The notes beneath the pieces are model-generated. The model made no database searches and was not told the DNA's origin. It worked only from the letters and a program-made list of their open reading frames with translations. The translations under genes and the position numbers were made by a program. DNA of 43,223 nucleotides from DAIOFH01 sp036745875 (GTDB lineage: Bacteria; Planctomycetota; SZUA-567): positions 1 through 43,223 of the forward strand of contig DAIOFH010000018.1 in the NCBI GenBank assembly GCA_036745875.1, written 5' to 3'. Positions 33,085 through 41,202 of the stretch are shown here, one piece after another (within the stretch, counting starts at the first letter, position 1; each line of letters opens with the position of its first letter).

Positions 33085-33233
33085 TGGCGATTCCTTTCCG
33101 TTACTGATTGTGTATAGTCATCGATCAACCGCCGCTATCTACCGTATAGCCGTTTTCTCGAAGGCGTTCCGTGATATTTTTCGCTGCCAGCACATATTCA
33201 GAGATATCACCTGCTTCGAACGGTTTTTCTCGA

Positions 33234-35699
33234 CTACACTCCTAGCCGGCTGCGCCGTATCGCTTCCGTTGTGTTGAAGGTCGCCTTCGGCTGATATCCT
33301 TTCAGGGGCTTTATCTTCTGGTGGTACGCGTCCAGGAACCATTCCTTCTGCGGGAAGAAGTGGTCGGCGATTTCCGCCACCGGGGAGATCCAGTTCCGCG
33401 CGCCGATGACCACCGGCGGCGCGTCAAGGTAGTCGAAGAGGGCGGAGGTGATGTTCTGCGCATAGTCGTTGAGGATGGAACCTTTCTGACAGGCGTCGCT
33501 GGCGAGGATGACCTTCCCCGTCTTCTTGACCGACTCGAACACCGGTTCGAAGTTGAACGGTACGATGGTGCGGGCGTCAATGACTTCCACACTGACGCCG
33601 TATTGCTCTTCGAACATTTTCGCCGCGTCCAGCGCACGATACAGAGTCCTGCCGATAGTGAGTATCGTGAGGTCGGAACCGCGCTTCTTGATGTCCGGTT
33701 CGCCAATCGGGATTTCATAATACCCCTCGGGCACGCCTTCTTCGTGGAATAGCTCCCCGATCCCGCACAGCGCCTGGCACTCCAGGAAAATCACCGGGTC
33801 AGTTCCCGCCAAGGCTGTATTCATCAAGCCCTTGGCATCGTAGGGTGAGGTTGGGAAAACGATTTTCAGGCCGGGGACGTGGGCGCAGATGCTGGACCAG
33901 TCCTGCGAGTGCTGGGCTCCGTATTTTTCCCCAACGCCCATGCGCAACACGATAGGCATCCTCAGCTGCCCGGCGGACATGCTCTGCCACTTGGATAGTT
34001 GGTTAAGGACATCGTCTCCGGCGCGGCCCATGAAGTCGAAGTACATGATTTCGGGAAGCGCCCGGCCGCCCATCATGGCATAGCCGATGGAGGCGCTGAC
34101 TATGGTCGCCTCCGAGATCGGGGAGTTGAACAATCTGTGGTAGGGGATCGATTTGTCGAGATCCTTATAGATGCCGAAGGCGCTTCCCCACACGCGCAGG
34201 TCCTCGCCGAACGACACCAGGGTCGGATCTTCGTAGAATTTATCCAACACCGCCTCGAAGACGGCGTCGCGGAACTGCACCACGGCGGAGGAGGGAAGCA
34301 CTTTTCCGTCCTTGCGGCCGGTCCTGCTTTTCTTTTTGATGCGCTGCAACCTGGGGTTTTCCTCCTTGGGGGCCAGAACCTCGGGTTTGTCATCCGCCAG
34401 CTTCGGAATGCGCTGGTTGGAATACATGAATTTTTCGATGCTGTCCGGTTCAGCAACCAGGTCCATCCGGGGGGAGCGGACGGGATCGATGGTAATCTTG
34501 TAGATGGAAAGGATCATCTCATGGGCGTAGTTCTTAAGCTGGTCCACGTCAGCCTTGGAAAGCACCTTGTTTTCCAGCAACTGCGCCTCGTAATCCGTCA
34601 GCGCATCGTACTTTTGCCAGGCCAGGATTTCTTCCTGGGAGCGGGCGGAGTTTGCGTCGGTGGGGGAGTGGCCGCTGAAGCGGTAGGTGATCGTATCCAG
34701 GAGGGCCGGGCCCTTCCCGGCGAGCAGAAGTTCTTTTTTCCTTCGGGTGGCGTCTATGACTGCGAACACATTATAACCGTCGACGCGTTCGGCATGCATT
34801 TGGTCGGGATTGATCCCGGCGCCCACTCGGGCCAGGTAATCGAAGCCCATCGTTTCGCCGTGGGTCTGCCCGCCCATACCATACCAGTTGTTGACGAAGT
34901 TGAAGAGGATGGGGAGGCCGCCCTTGTATCCGTCGTCCCAGAGGGTCTTGAATTGGCCCATCGAGGCGAAGTTAAGCGATTCCCACACCGGGCCGCAACC
35001 AAGGGAGGCATCACCTGCGTTAGCGATGACAATGCCCTTTTGTTTGCGGATTTTCTTGAAGAGGGCCGCGCCCGCCGCGATAGGCGCGGAGCCGCCGACA
35101 ATGGCGTTGTTCGGATAGAAGCCGAACGGCAGGAAAAAGGCGTGGATCGAATTGCCAAGGCCCTGGGCGAAGCCGTTCTTCTTGCCGAAGATTTCGCACA
35201 TGATGCCGTAGATATAAAAACGCTTCGCCGTTTCCTGGACATCCAGGTCAAACTCGTCCGATATGATCCGGTATTGCACGCCGTCCGAATACTCCTGCAT
35301 GACTTCCTGGACGCGTTCCTCGTTCAAGGTGCGGATCGCGCGAAAACCCCGCGCAATCAGTTCGCCATGGCTGCGGTGGTGGCCGAATATGATATCGTCA
35401 TTATCCAACGCGACCGCCTGGCCGACAGCCGTGCTTTCCTGGCCGATGCCAAGGTGCGCGGGTCCGCTGTAGTCGTAGGCGATTCCGCAATAATTTCCGT
35501 CCTGCCGCAGGACTTCGATCATTTTCTCGAACTCGCGGATCACCAGCATGTCGGAGAATATGTCGACAAGCTCCTCTTTGGTAAACTCGTCCTTCACATC
35601 CTTCATCCGTTTGCCGTACTGGTTGAGCGGAATATTTTGAAAGGTGATTTTACCTTTTTTCCTGGATTCTTCGGGATCGATGAACAGTTCCTTGGGCAT
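33234..35699 (-). CDS. Fused alpha-beta E1 component of a TPP-dependent 2-oxoacid/acetoin-type dehydrogenase
   Basis: 821 residues in which E1 alpha and E1 beta, usually two proteins, are joined. The alpha part (about 50-430) has the TPP motif starting GDASLGCGPVWESLNFASM and ending FVNNWYGMGGQTHGET, where the second residue of the canonical GDG is kept as GDA. A charged linker around KKKSRTGRKDGK leads to the beta part (about 470-821) with VSFGEDLRVWGSAFGIY, NSPISEATIVSASIGYAM and RMGVGEKYGAQHSQDW. The complex would decarboxylate a 2-oxoacid, or cleave an acetoin-like alpha-hydroxyketone, and pass the acyl group to E2. Its E2 and E3 genes lie upstream in the same operon. Substrate cannot be read from sequence. 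Confidence 0.9.
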   Translation of the reverse strand: MPKELFIDPEESRKKGKITFQNIPLNQYGKRMKDVKDEFTKEELVDIFSDMLVIREFEKMIEVLRQDGNYCGIAYDYSGPAHLGIGQESTAVGQAVALDNDDIIFGHHRSHGELIARGFRAIRTLNEERVQEVMQEYSDGVQYRIISDEFDLDVQETAKRFYIYGIMCEIFGKKNGFAQGLGNSIHAFFLPFGFYPNNAIVGGSAPIAAGAALFKKIRKQKGIVIANAGDASLGCGPVWESLNFASMGQFKTLWDDGYKGGLPILFNFVNNWYGMGGQTHGETMGFDYLARVGAGINPDQMHAERVDGYNVFAVIDATRRKKELLLAGKGPALLDTITYRFSGHSPTDANSARSQEEILAWQKYDALTDYEAQLLENKVLSKADVDQLKNYAHEMILSIYKITIDPVRSPRMDLVAEPDSIEKFMYSNQRIPKLADDKPEVLAPKEENPRLQRIKKKSRTGRKDGKVLPSSAVVQFRDAVFEAVLDKFYEDPTLVSFGEDLRVWGSAFGIYKDLDKSIPYHRLFNSPISEATIVSASIGYAMMGGRALPEIMYFDFMGRAGDDVLNQLSKWQSMSAGQLRMPIVLRMGVGEKYGAQHSQDWSSICAHVPGLKIVFPTSPYDAKGLMNTALAGTDPVIFLECQALCGIGELFHEEGVPEGYYEIPIGEPDIKKRGSDLTILTIGRTLYRALDAAKMFEEQYGVSVEVIDARTIVPFNFEPVFESVKKTGKVILASDACQKGSILNDYAQNITSALFDYLDAPPVVIGARNWISPVAEIADHFFPQKEWFLDAYHQKIKPLKGYQPKATFNTTEAIRRSRLGV

Positions 35700-35710
35700 G
35701 GATCTCTCTC

Positions 35711-37015
35711 CTAAATAGAGAAAATACTTTCTCGGATGACTTCACTGACTGAGGGATGGGGGAATATCGTTTTTTTGACGGCATCTATGGGGATTTTGTT
35801 CTGGATCATCAAACAGAGCGAATAGATTATTTCGGAGGCATACGCACCGACGATCGTCGCTCCCAGGATGATATTCTTGTCCTTGTCGACCACGAGTTTG
35901 CAGAAGCCGTCGCTCAAGCCCTGCTCCGCGACATGTCTGCCGCTTATATTGATGCTGGTCTTTGTCGCGACGACATTGGCGTACTGTAGTTTGGCTTCCT
36001 GTTCCAACAGCCCCACGAACGCGACCTCGGGCGAAGTATAGATCACGCCCGGCACGGCGCGATAGTCCATTGTGTCGTCCGTACCGGCCATGTTGTTGAC
36101 CGCCACTTCCGCTTCACGGTATGCCGTGTGGGCAAGCATGTATTTTCCATTGATGTCGCCCGCAGCGTAAACGCCCCGGACACTTGTCCGCATATGGTTG
36201 TCCGTCTTGACCGCGCCGTTTTCGATAAGCACTCCGAGTTTTTGGAATTGCCCGACAGCGGGACGGCGGCCTACGCAGAGGAGCACCGTGTCGGCCGCCA
36301 ATTCTTTCTGCCCCTGTTTGGTCTCGATAGCTACGCCCTGCCTCGTCACTGCAGTCACCTTGGCATCTGTGAACACCTCGATCTTTTTCTTTCTTAGCAT
36401 GCCGACGAGAAATGCCGCTGCTTCCGGTTCGATGCTGCCCCCGACGGAAAGAAGTGCTTCGACAATCGTGACTTCGCTGCCCATGGAGCGAAAATACACG
36501 GCCATTTCAAGGCCGATGACCCCGCCGCCGCTAATGACCAGCTTCCCCGGTAGAGTTTCCAGATTGAGGATTTCGCGGCTGGTCAGCACAAACCCGTTTT
36601 GCATGCCATTCGATAAACCGTCGATCGGGGGAATCGCCGCAACGGAACCCGTCGCCAGCAGAACCTGGTTCGCGAGATAGCGTTCCTCGCCGACGAGGAT
36701 TTCGAACTGGTCGCTTTTTTTCGCCACATCTGCGGTGCCGGCGACAACCTCCACCTTTTTCGCCTTGAGGGTCGCAGTTACTCCCCTCACGAGAGTGGTG
36801 ACGACCTTGTCCTTGTTCGTCATTGCGTCCGCGTGCTTTCGATTATTTTTCGCAGAGTTCAGCAATGCCTTTGTAGGGATGCAGCCTTCATTGAGACAGA
36901 CGCCGCCCACCTTGTTTTCTTCCACAAGGAGTGCAGTCAAGCCCGCCTCGCTGGCGCGTTCTGCTGCCAAGTATCCGGCCGGTCCGCCACCGACAATTGC
37001 AACATCATAGGCCAT
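35711..37015 (-). CDS. lpdA: Dihydrolipoyl dehydrogenase (E3)
   Basis: 434 residues. FAD-binding motif AIVGGGPAGYLAAERA at the N-terminus, redox-active disulfide in GGVCLNEGCIPTK (Cys40 and Cys45), NAD motif VISGGGVIGLEMAVYFRSMG, and the C-terminal active-site segment IFPHPSVSEVIRESI, in which the usual histidine-glutamate pair is present. It reoxidises the lipoyl arm of E2 and yields NADH. It starts four bases after the E2 gene ends and 11 bp before the E1 gene, with GGGG before its ATG. It is a little shorter than the common 450-470. Confidence 0.92.
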   Translation of the reverse strand: MAYDVAIVGGGPAGYLAAERASEAGLTALLVEENKVGGVCLNEGCIPTKALLNSAKNNRKHADAMTNKDKVVTTLVRGVTATLKAKKVEVVAGTADVAKKSDQFEILVGEERYLANQVLLATGSVAAIPPIDGLSNGMQNGFVLTSREILNLETLPGKLVISGGGVIGLEMAVYFRSMGSEVTIVEALLSVGGSIEPEAAAFLVGMLRKKKIEVFTDAKVTAVTRQGVAIETKQGQKELAADTVLLCVGRRPAVGQFQKLGVLIENGAVKTDNHMRTSVRGVYAAGDINGKYMLAHTAYREAEVAVNNMAGTDDTMDYRAVPGVIYTSPEVAFVGLLEQEAKLQYANVVATKTSINISGRHVAEQGLSDGFCKLVVDKDKNIILGATIVGAYASEIIYSLCLMIQNKIPIDAVKKTIFPHPSVSEVIRESIFSI

Positions 37016-37019
37016 AGCG

Positions 37020-38288
37020 TTAATCCCCTAAGGAAAGCATGTCCATGGATTCGAGATTGTCGCAGAGCGCGCGTAAAAACTCGGCTGCGGGAACTCCGTC
37101 CATGGCGCGGTGATCGTAGGTCAGGGAAAGATATCCTGCCGGATGGTGCAAAAAGCCTTCCGGTGTTTTCTTGGCGATGTAGTCGATGGTGCCGACTCCG
37201 AGTATTCCCACCTGTGGCGGGTTCAGTATCGGGGTGAAAGTGGTAATGCCATAGCTTCCCAGGTTTGAAACGGTGAAGGTGGCGTCGGCCATTTCGTCCG
37301 GCGTGATCTTGCCGTCCCTTGCCTTTTGGATGAGCGTTTTCATAGTCGAGGCGAAAGTCATCAGGTTCATGTCCTGCGCGTTTTTCACCGTCGGTACCAA
37401 CAATCCTTTAGCCGTTCCGACCGCGCAACCCAGATGGACCGATTCGAACGTGGTGAGTTCCTCGATAGTACGCATATGGGCGTTCATATAGTCGAAATTC
37501 ACAAGGGTTTTGACCGTTATGAACGAGATCAGGTCATGGCGCGTGACATTCTTTTCCGGTCCGGGCGCGCTCTTCAGCCAGGCGCGGTAATCCTGCAATT
37601 TCGAAGCGTTGAACCGAATGTGCTGCGTGGTCTGCGCTGCCGTTTCCAGGGAATTCTTGATGTTCTTCGCAATAATGCGCCTGATGTTGGATGTTTTCAC
37701 TGTTTTTCCGTCATGCGAGAAGGATGCGGATGCGGGCGCTTTCGCTTTCTCCGACGGGGCGTCGATTCGTTGTGGCGCAGATTTCATGGCGTTCAACACG
37801 TCTTCCTCGACGATCCTTCCTTCGGCGCCGGTCGGCTTGATGCCGTTTACTTGGATGCCATTGGCGTCGGCGAGTTTTCTGGCCCTTGGCGAGATGGCTT
37901 TGGCAACGCTTTCCGGCTGAACTGGTACGCTCGGCTGCTCGGGTGTCGACGTTTTCTTGCTATTTTCCACCGCGGCATCGGATGCGGCCGTATTTTCAGT
38001 TTGGAGCGCGGCGGTTTGGGGGGCACTGATGATAGAGCTGATGTCTTCGCCTGGATTTCCGATCACGCAGACGGCTGTCATAACCGGCACTACGGAGAAT
38101 TCCTCGTAAAGGCGCTTCAGGACGGTGCCGGCGTGCTCGGAATAGACCTCCATGTTGGATTTGTCCGTCTCTATGGAAAACAGCTTGTCGCTGACGGCCA
38201 CGGCATCGCCCTCGTTCACGAACCATTCGCAGAGGACATTCTCCTCTTCATTGAGTCCAAGCCTGGGCATGTTCACAGCAAACGCCAT
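37020..38288 (-). CDS. Dihydrolipoamide acyltransferase (E2) of the 2-oxoacid/acetoin-type complex
   Basis: 422 residues: lipoyl domain (1-80) with the modified lysine in SIETDKSNMEV (Lys43), an Ala/Pro/Ser-rich linker, a peripheral subunit-binding domain with SPRARKLADANGIQVNGIKPTG (written here in two parts: SPRARKLADANGIQV and NGIKPTGAEGRI), a second linker, and the catalytic domain ending in YDHRAMDGVPAAEFL with the catalytic His and Asp. A single lipoyl domain fits an acetoin- or branched-chain-type E2. It transfers the acyl group to CoA. AGGGG precedes the ATG. It lies 33 bp after the kinase gene. Confidence 0.9.
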   Translation of the reverse strand: MAFAVNMPRLGLNEEENVLCEWFVNEGDAVAVSDKLFSIETDKSNMEVYSEHAGTVLKRLYEEFSVVPVMTAVCVIGNPGEDISSIISAPQTAALQTENTAASDAAVENSKKTSTPEQPSVPVQPESVAKAISPRARKLADANGIQVNGIKPTGAEGRIVEEDVLNAMKSAPQRIDAPSEKAKAPASASFSHDGKTVKTSNIRRIIAKNIKNSLETAAQTTQHIRFNASKLQDYRAWLKSAPGPEKNVTRHDLISFITVKTLVNFDYMNAHMRTIEELTTFESVHLGCAVGTAKGLLVPTVKNAQDMNLMTFASTMKTLIQKARDGKITPDEMADATFTVSNLGSYGITTFTPILNPPQVGILGVGTIDYIAKKTPEGFLHHPAGYLSLTYDHRAMDGVPAAEFLRALCDNLESMDMLSLGD

Positions 38289-38321
38289 TGTAATCCCCTT
38301 TATTTCAACAGTGGTTCCTGG

Positions 38322-39809
38322 TTAGAATTTGGAGAACAGCGGTTCCATCGCTTCATAGCAGTCGACGAACAACTTGCGCCTTTCCCGGTAAAATGCGGTT
38401 CGCTCCGCATTCGGACGATGAATATCCTTGATGGTGATGAATTTTTTAGCCGCTGTCGTGAAATCCGGGTAGATGCCGATTCCGACGCCGCCGGTAATGG
38501 CCGCTCCCAGGCTTGTTGCTCCTTCCAACAGCGTGGGTATATGGATCGTGGCGTCCATTGCATCCGCCAGAATCTCCCGCCACAGGGTTCCCCGCGCTCC
38601 CCCGCCTATGACGACGATATCCCTGAGCGGCAGGCCGTTACCGCGCAATACGTCGGCGATATACGCCATATTGTGAGCCACGCCCTCCAGGACGGCACGC
38701 AACATCTCCGCTTTTGTCGTCTCCATGGTCAGGCCGACAAATGCTCCCTTGGCATCCGGATTCCACCAGGGACAGCGCTCTCCCAACAGGTACGGGAGGA
38801 AGAGTATGCCGTTTGCCCCGGGTTTGGTCTCGGCCAGGAGTTTTTCCATTTCGCCGTGATTGTCCGGTTCGTGCTCGCTCAAGGCTTTTCTTGCCCAGGT
38901 GTATGATCCGCCGGCGCTTTGCATAACGCCGTCGTTTAGATAGAGGCCGTCCACGATATGCGGCCAGTTGGTGTTGCGCCGTTTGCTGTCGAAGGCGGGT
39001 CCGGTGGATACGGTGGAGACCCAGGCGGATGAGCCGAAGCTCATGAACGAATCTCCGAGGGCGACCGCACCGGTGCCGATCCCGGCGACGACGCCGTCCC
39101 CGCCACCCATTACCACCGGCGTTCCTTCCGCCAATCCTGTCGCAGCGGCCGCTTCCCGCGTCACTTTGCCCGCGATGTCCACGCTCTTCAGGACGTCTGG
39201 GAATTTATCCTTGGCAACCCCGGACGCCAGGAGTATCTCGTCCGACCAGGCACAACTGGTGATATCCATCGCCAGAGTGCCTATTCCATCCGTCGGCTCG
39301 GAAAAGAACCGACCCGTGAGCTTACTGATTATGTACTCTTTGCAATGGAGGGTTTTATATGTTTTGGCATAAATGTCCGGCTCGTTGTTCTTCACCCACA
39401 TCAGTTTTGGGAGGGAATAGTTGCCGGAACCTCTGTGTCCGGTGATCCTGAAGATTTTCTCTTCGCCCAGTTCCCGCTGCAGTCCGAGAAATTCCTTCTG
39501 CGCCCGCTGGTCGGACCAGATTATCGACGGCCTGAGCGGAACGCCTTTGCGGTCGACGCACAGTGCCCCCATCATATGGCCGGAAAAACTCACGACGGAA
39601 ACCTGCCGGGGATCGATGTTTTGCAGCGCCGACCGGGTGCCGGCACAGACGGAAGCCCACCAGTCGTTGGGATTTTGCTCCGCCCAATTGGAGTTAAAAT
39701 AGTTCGTCGGATAATTGACTGTGGCTTCCGCGACCAGAGCCCCATTCTCGTCGAAAAGGGTTACCTTGTTGCCGGAGGTGCCCAGATCGTGCGCCAACAC
39801 GTAATTCAT
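38322..39809 (-). CDS. FGGY carbohydrate kinase, xylulokinase-like
   Basis: 495 residues, FGGY family (XylB-like). N-terminal VLAHDLGTSGNKVTLFDE, the sugar-contact segment VSFSGHMMGALCVDR and IIWSDQRAQKEF, and the C-terminal ATP-binding motifs SFGSSAWVST, GIGTGAVALGDS and VVIGGGARGTLWREILADAM. Xylulokinases phosphorylate D-xylulose at O5 and also accept 1-deoxy-D-xylulose, which is relevant because the next genes encode an acyl-CoA-forming complex. GGAAGG precedes its ATG. It is the first gene of an eight-gene minus-strand operon divergent from a DeoR repressor. Substrate undetermined. Confidence 0.88.
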   Translation of the reverse strand: MNYVLAHDLGTSGNKVTLFDENGALVAEATVNYPTNYFNSNWAEQNPNDWWASVCAGTRSALQNIDPRQVSVVSFSGHMMGALCVDRKGVPLRPSIIWSDQRAQKEFLGLQRELGEEKIFRITGHRGSGNYSLPKLMWVKNNEPDIYAKTYKTLHCKEYIISKLTGRFFSEPTDGIGTLAMDITSCAWSDEILLASGVAKDKFPDVLKSVDIAGKVTREAAAATGLAEGTPVVMGGGDGVVAGIGTGAVALGDSFMSFGSSAWVSTVSTGPAFDSKRRNTNWPHIVDGLYLNDGVMQSAGGSYTWARKALSEHEPDNHGEMEKLLAETKPGANGILFLPYLLGERCPWWNPDAKGAFVGLTMETTKAEMLRAVLEGVAHNMAYIADVLRGNGLPLRDIVVIGGGARGTLWREILADAMDATIHIPTLLEGATSLGAAITGGVGIGIYPDFTTAAKKFITIKDIHRPNAERTAFYRERRKLFVDCYEAMEPLFSKF

Positions 39810-39909
39810 ATTGTGCGGCCTTCCATATTTATGTGTGAGTTTTTATTGCTTTCGCTAAAAATGCCTAATAATTTGATTTTTGCAATGTGAATTATTATCG
39901 TTTTAAATA

Positions 39910-39940
39910 TTTATACCATGAAAATTATTGAAGTCAATAA
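39910..39940 (-). promoter_or_regulatory. Promoter of the kinase-dehydrogenase-Etf operon with operator O1
   Basis: On the minus strand TTGACT (39932-39937) and TATAAA (39910-39915) are 16 bp apart, a good sigma-70 promoter about 100 bp upstream of the kinase ATG. The perfect palindrome TTATTGAAGTCAATAA (39925-39940) covers the -35, so a bound repressor would block it. A close copy lies at 40192-40207 (O2). Confidence 0.7.
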
Positions 39941-40191
39941 AAATAATGTATATTTTTCTTGAATCCTAATTTTTTGAGACAATATTCATTACATTACGAT
40001 GAGATGATGACATCGGTTGACGCAGACAACGGAAAACAGGGACGTTCCCTTGCGCAGGAATCAATTATTCCCTAGGAAAAGAAGATTTAATGGGAAAAAA
40101 TTAGCGGGAAAATATTAAACTTAGAATAACGAAAATTGAGGTATGATAACTGGTTATATGGTTTTGTAGAATCAGCAAGCTTGGATGGAAA

Positions 40192-40250
40192 CTATTGAAG
40201 TCGATAATTATTGACTAAACTCTTGAAAACCTCAATAGTTTTGCTATAAT
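40192..40250 (+). promoter_or_regulatory. Promoter of the DeoR gene with operator O2
   Basis: TTGAAA (40223-40228) and TATAAT (40245-40250), 16 bp apart, form the promoter of the divergent DeoR gene. Operator O2, CTATTGAAGTCGATAA (40192-40207), differs from O1 at two positions. A second near-palindrome GTCGATAATTATTGAC overlaps it at 40200-40215, and a half-site CTCAATAG lies between -35 and -10. Transcription near 40257 rules out ATG 40256 as start with a leader, supporting ATG 40298. The rest of 39941-40191 is AT-rich and contains no gene. Confidence 0.7.
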
Positions 40251-40297
40251 AAAACATGAATAAAAGGAAATCATTTATCAAAATAAAGGCGTACCTC

Positions 40298-41146
40298 ATG
40301 AATAAGAAAGAACAACGTCATCAGAACATCTGTAATCTGCTTATAGAACGTGATCATCTCAGCGTTCCCGAATTGTGCGCCATACTCAATTGCAGCGAAG
40401 CGACGATTCGTAACGATCTGCGAGAGTTGGAAGACAACAGCATGGTGAAAAGAATCTATGGTGGAGTCATACCTACGGGAAATACCCCCCATAAAGTTCC
40501 CTATCCAACCCGTCAGTTCCTTCATAACGACGAAAAGGACGTCATCGCCGATTATGTGGTTAAAAATATCCTGCAGCCCAACCAGACCATAATTCTGGAT
40601 GCAGGCACCACAACCATTTCGCTCGCGACGCGGATTTCGGAATTGCCTTTTTCCCTGACCATCCTGACGAACTCGCTGCCGTGCGCCTACATCATATCGC
40701 AGAAGTCCAACCACCGGTTACATATTGCCGGCGGTTCGTACGACTATGAAGTCGGTTCCTGCCATGATCAGCAGACTATCGATTACTTCAACCTTCTGCA
40801 TGCCGATATTTTCTTTCTCTGCCCCACGGGCATTTCCATTGGCGCGGGCTTTGCGGTTCCGGACCATGGCGGTGCCGAGGTCAAGAGGGCCATGATCCGC
40901 CAGGCCAGCAACGTGATCGCCCTTGCCGACCATTCGAAGTTCAACAAAACCGGCCTGCATATCATCTGCGGTTTGACCGAAGTGGACTGCGTGGTCACGG
41001 ACCACAACATCACGGCAGACGACGTCGGCAAATTCCAGAACGCAGGGTTGAAGATCGTAAGTACACCGGCACAAGCCGCCGACCGGCGCTTCTTCGCCGC
41101 GCCGGAACCTGCGGATAAACCCGTAAAAGTCGCTGCCATCCCTTGA
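40298..41146 (+). CDS. DeoR-family transcriptional repressor of the kinase-Etf operon
   Basis: 282 residues. N-terminal DeoR helix-turn-helix (EQRHQNICNLLIERD, LSVPELCAILNCSEATIRND, then LRELEDNSMVKRIYGGV) and C-terminal sensor domain with IILDAGTTTISLATRI (ligand loop), LHIAGGSYDYEVGSC and ADHSKFNKTG. Sensing of a sugar phosphate produced by the divergent kinase gene is likely. ATG 40298 has AAAGG eight bases upstream and matches family N-termini; ATG 40256 coincides with the predicted transcription start. It sits divergent from the operon with operators O1 and O2, which makes it their probable ligand-controlled repressor. The last ~30 residues are proline- and alanine-rich. Confidence 0.87.
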   Translation: MNKKEQRHQNICNLLIERDHLSVPELCAILNCSEATIRNDLRELEDNSMVKRIYGGVIPTGNTPHKVPYPTRQFLHNDEKDVIADYVVKNILQPNQTIILDAGTTTISLATRISELPFSLTILTNSLPCAYIISQKSNHRLHIAGGSYDYEVGSCHDQQTIDYFNLLHADIFFLCPTGISIGAGFAVPDHGGAEVKRAMIRQASNVIALADHSKFNKTGLHIICGLTEVDCVVTDHNITADDVGKFQNAGLKIVSTPAQAADRRFFAAPEPADKPVKVAAIP

Positions 41147-41202
41147 TTTGGCTAATGCTTAATTGTAAACTTTAGACGTTTACTAGAGCGGAGGCCTCCT
41201 CA

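Noticed and set aside
33125..33236. 37-codon open stretch right after the E1 gene reading KPFEAGDISEYVLAAKN on the minus strand
   Set aside because: No start codon or ribosome site. E1 ends naturally in its own frame, so I treat the stretch as a chance frame in the 149-bp gap, although it looks protein-like.
33999..35714. 571-codon open frame on the plus strand opposite the fused E1 gene
   Set aside because: Shadow frame; the minus-strand E1 has TPP motifs and operon context. No ribosome site or recognised domain in the antisense frame.
37326..38906. 526-codon open frame on the plus strand spanning E2 and the start of the FGGY kinase
   Set aside because: It crosses two well-supported minus-strand genes and shows no family motif.
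40256..40297. Earlier ATG at 40256 as start of the DeoR gene
   Set aside because: It coincides with the transcription start predicted from TTGAAA/TATAAT and has no Shine-Dalgarno; ATG 40298 has AAAGG and fits the family.
41165..41183. GTAAAC/GTTTAC inverted repeat upstream of the LigD-like gene
   Set aside because: Only 6-bp arms in AT-rich DNA; plausible operator but not above chance.
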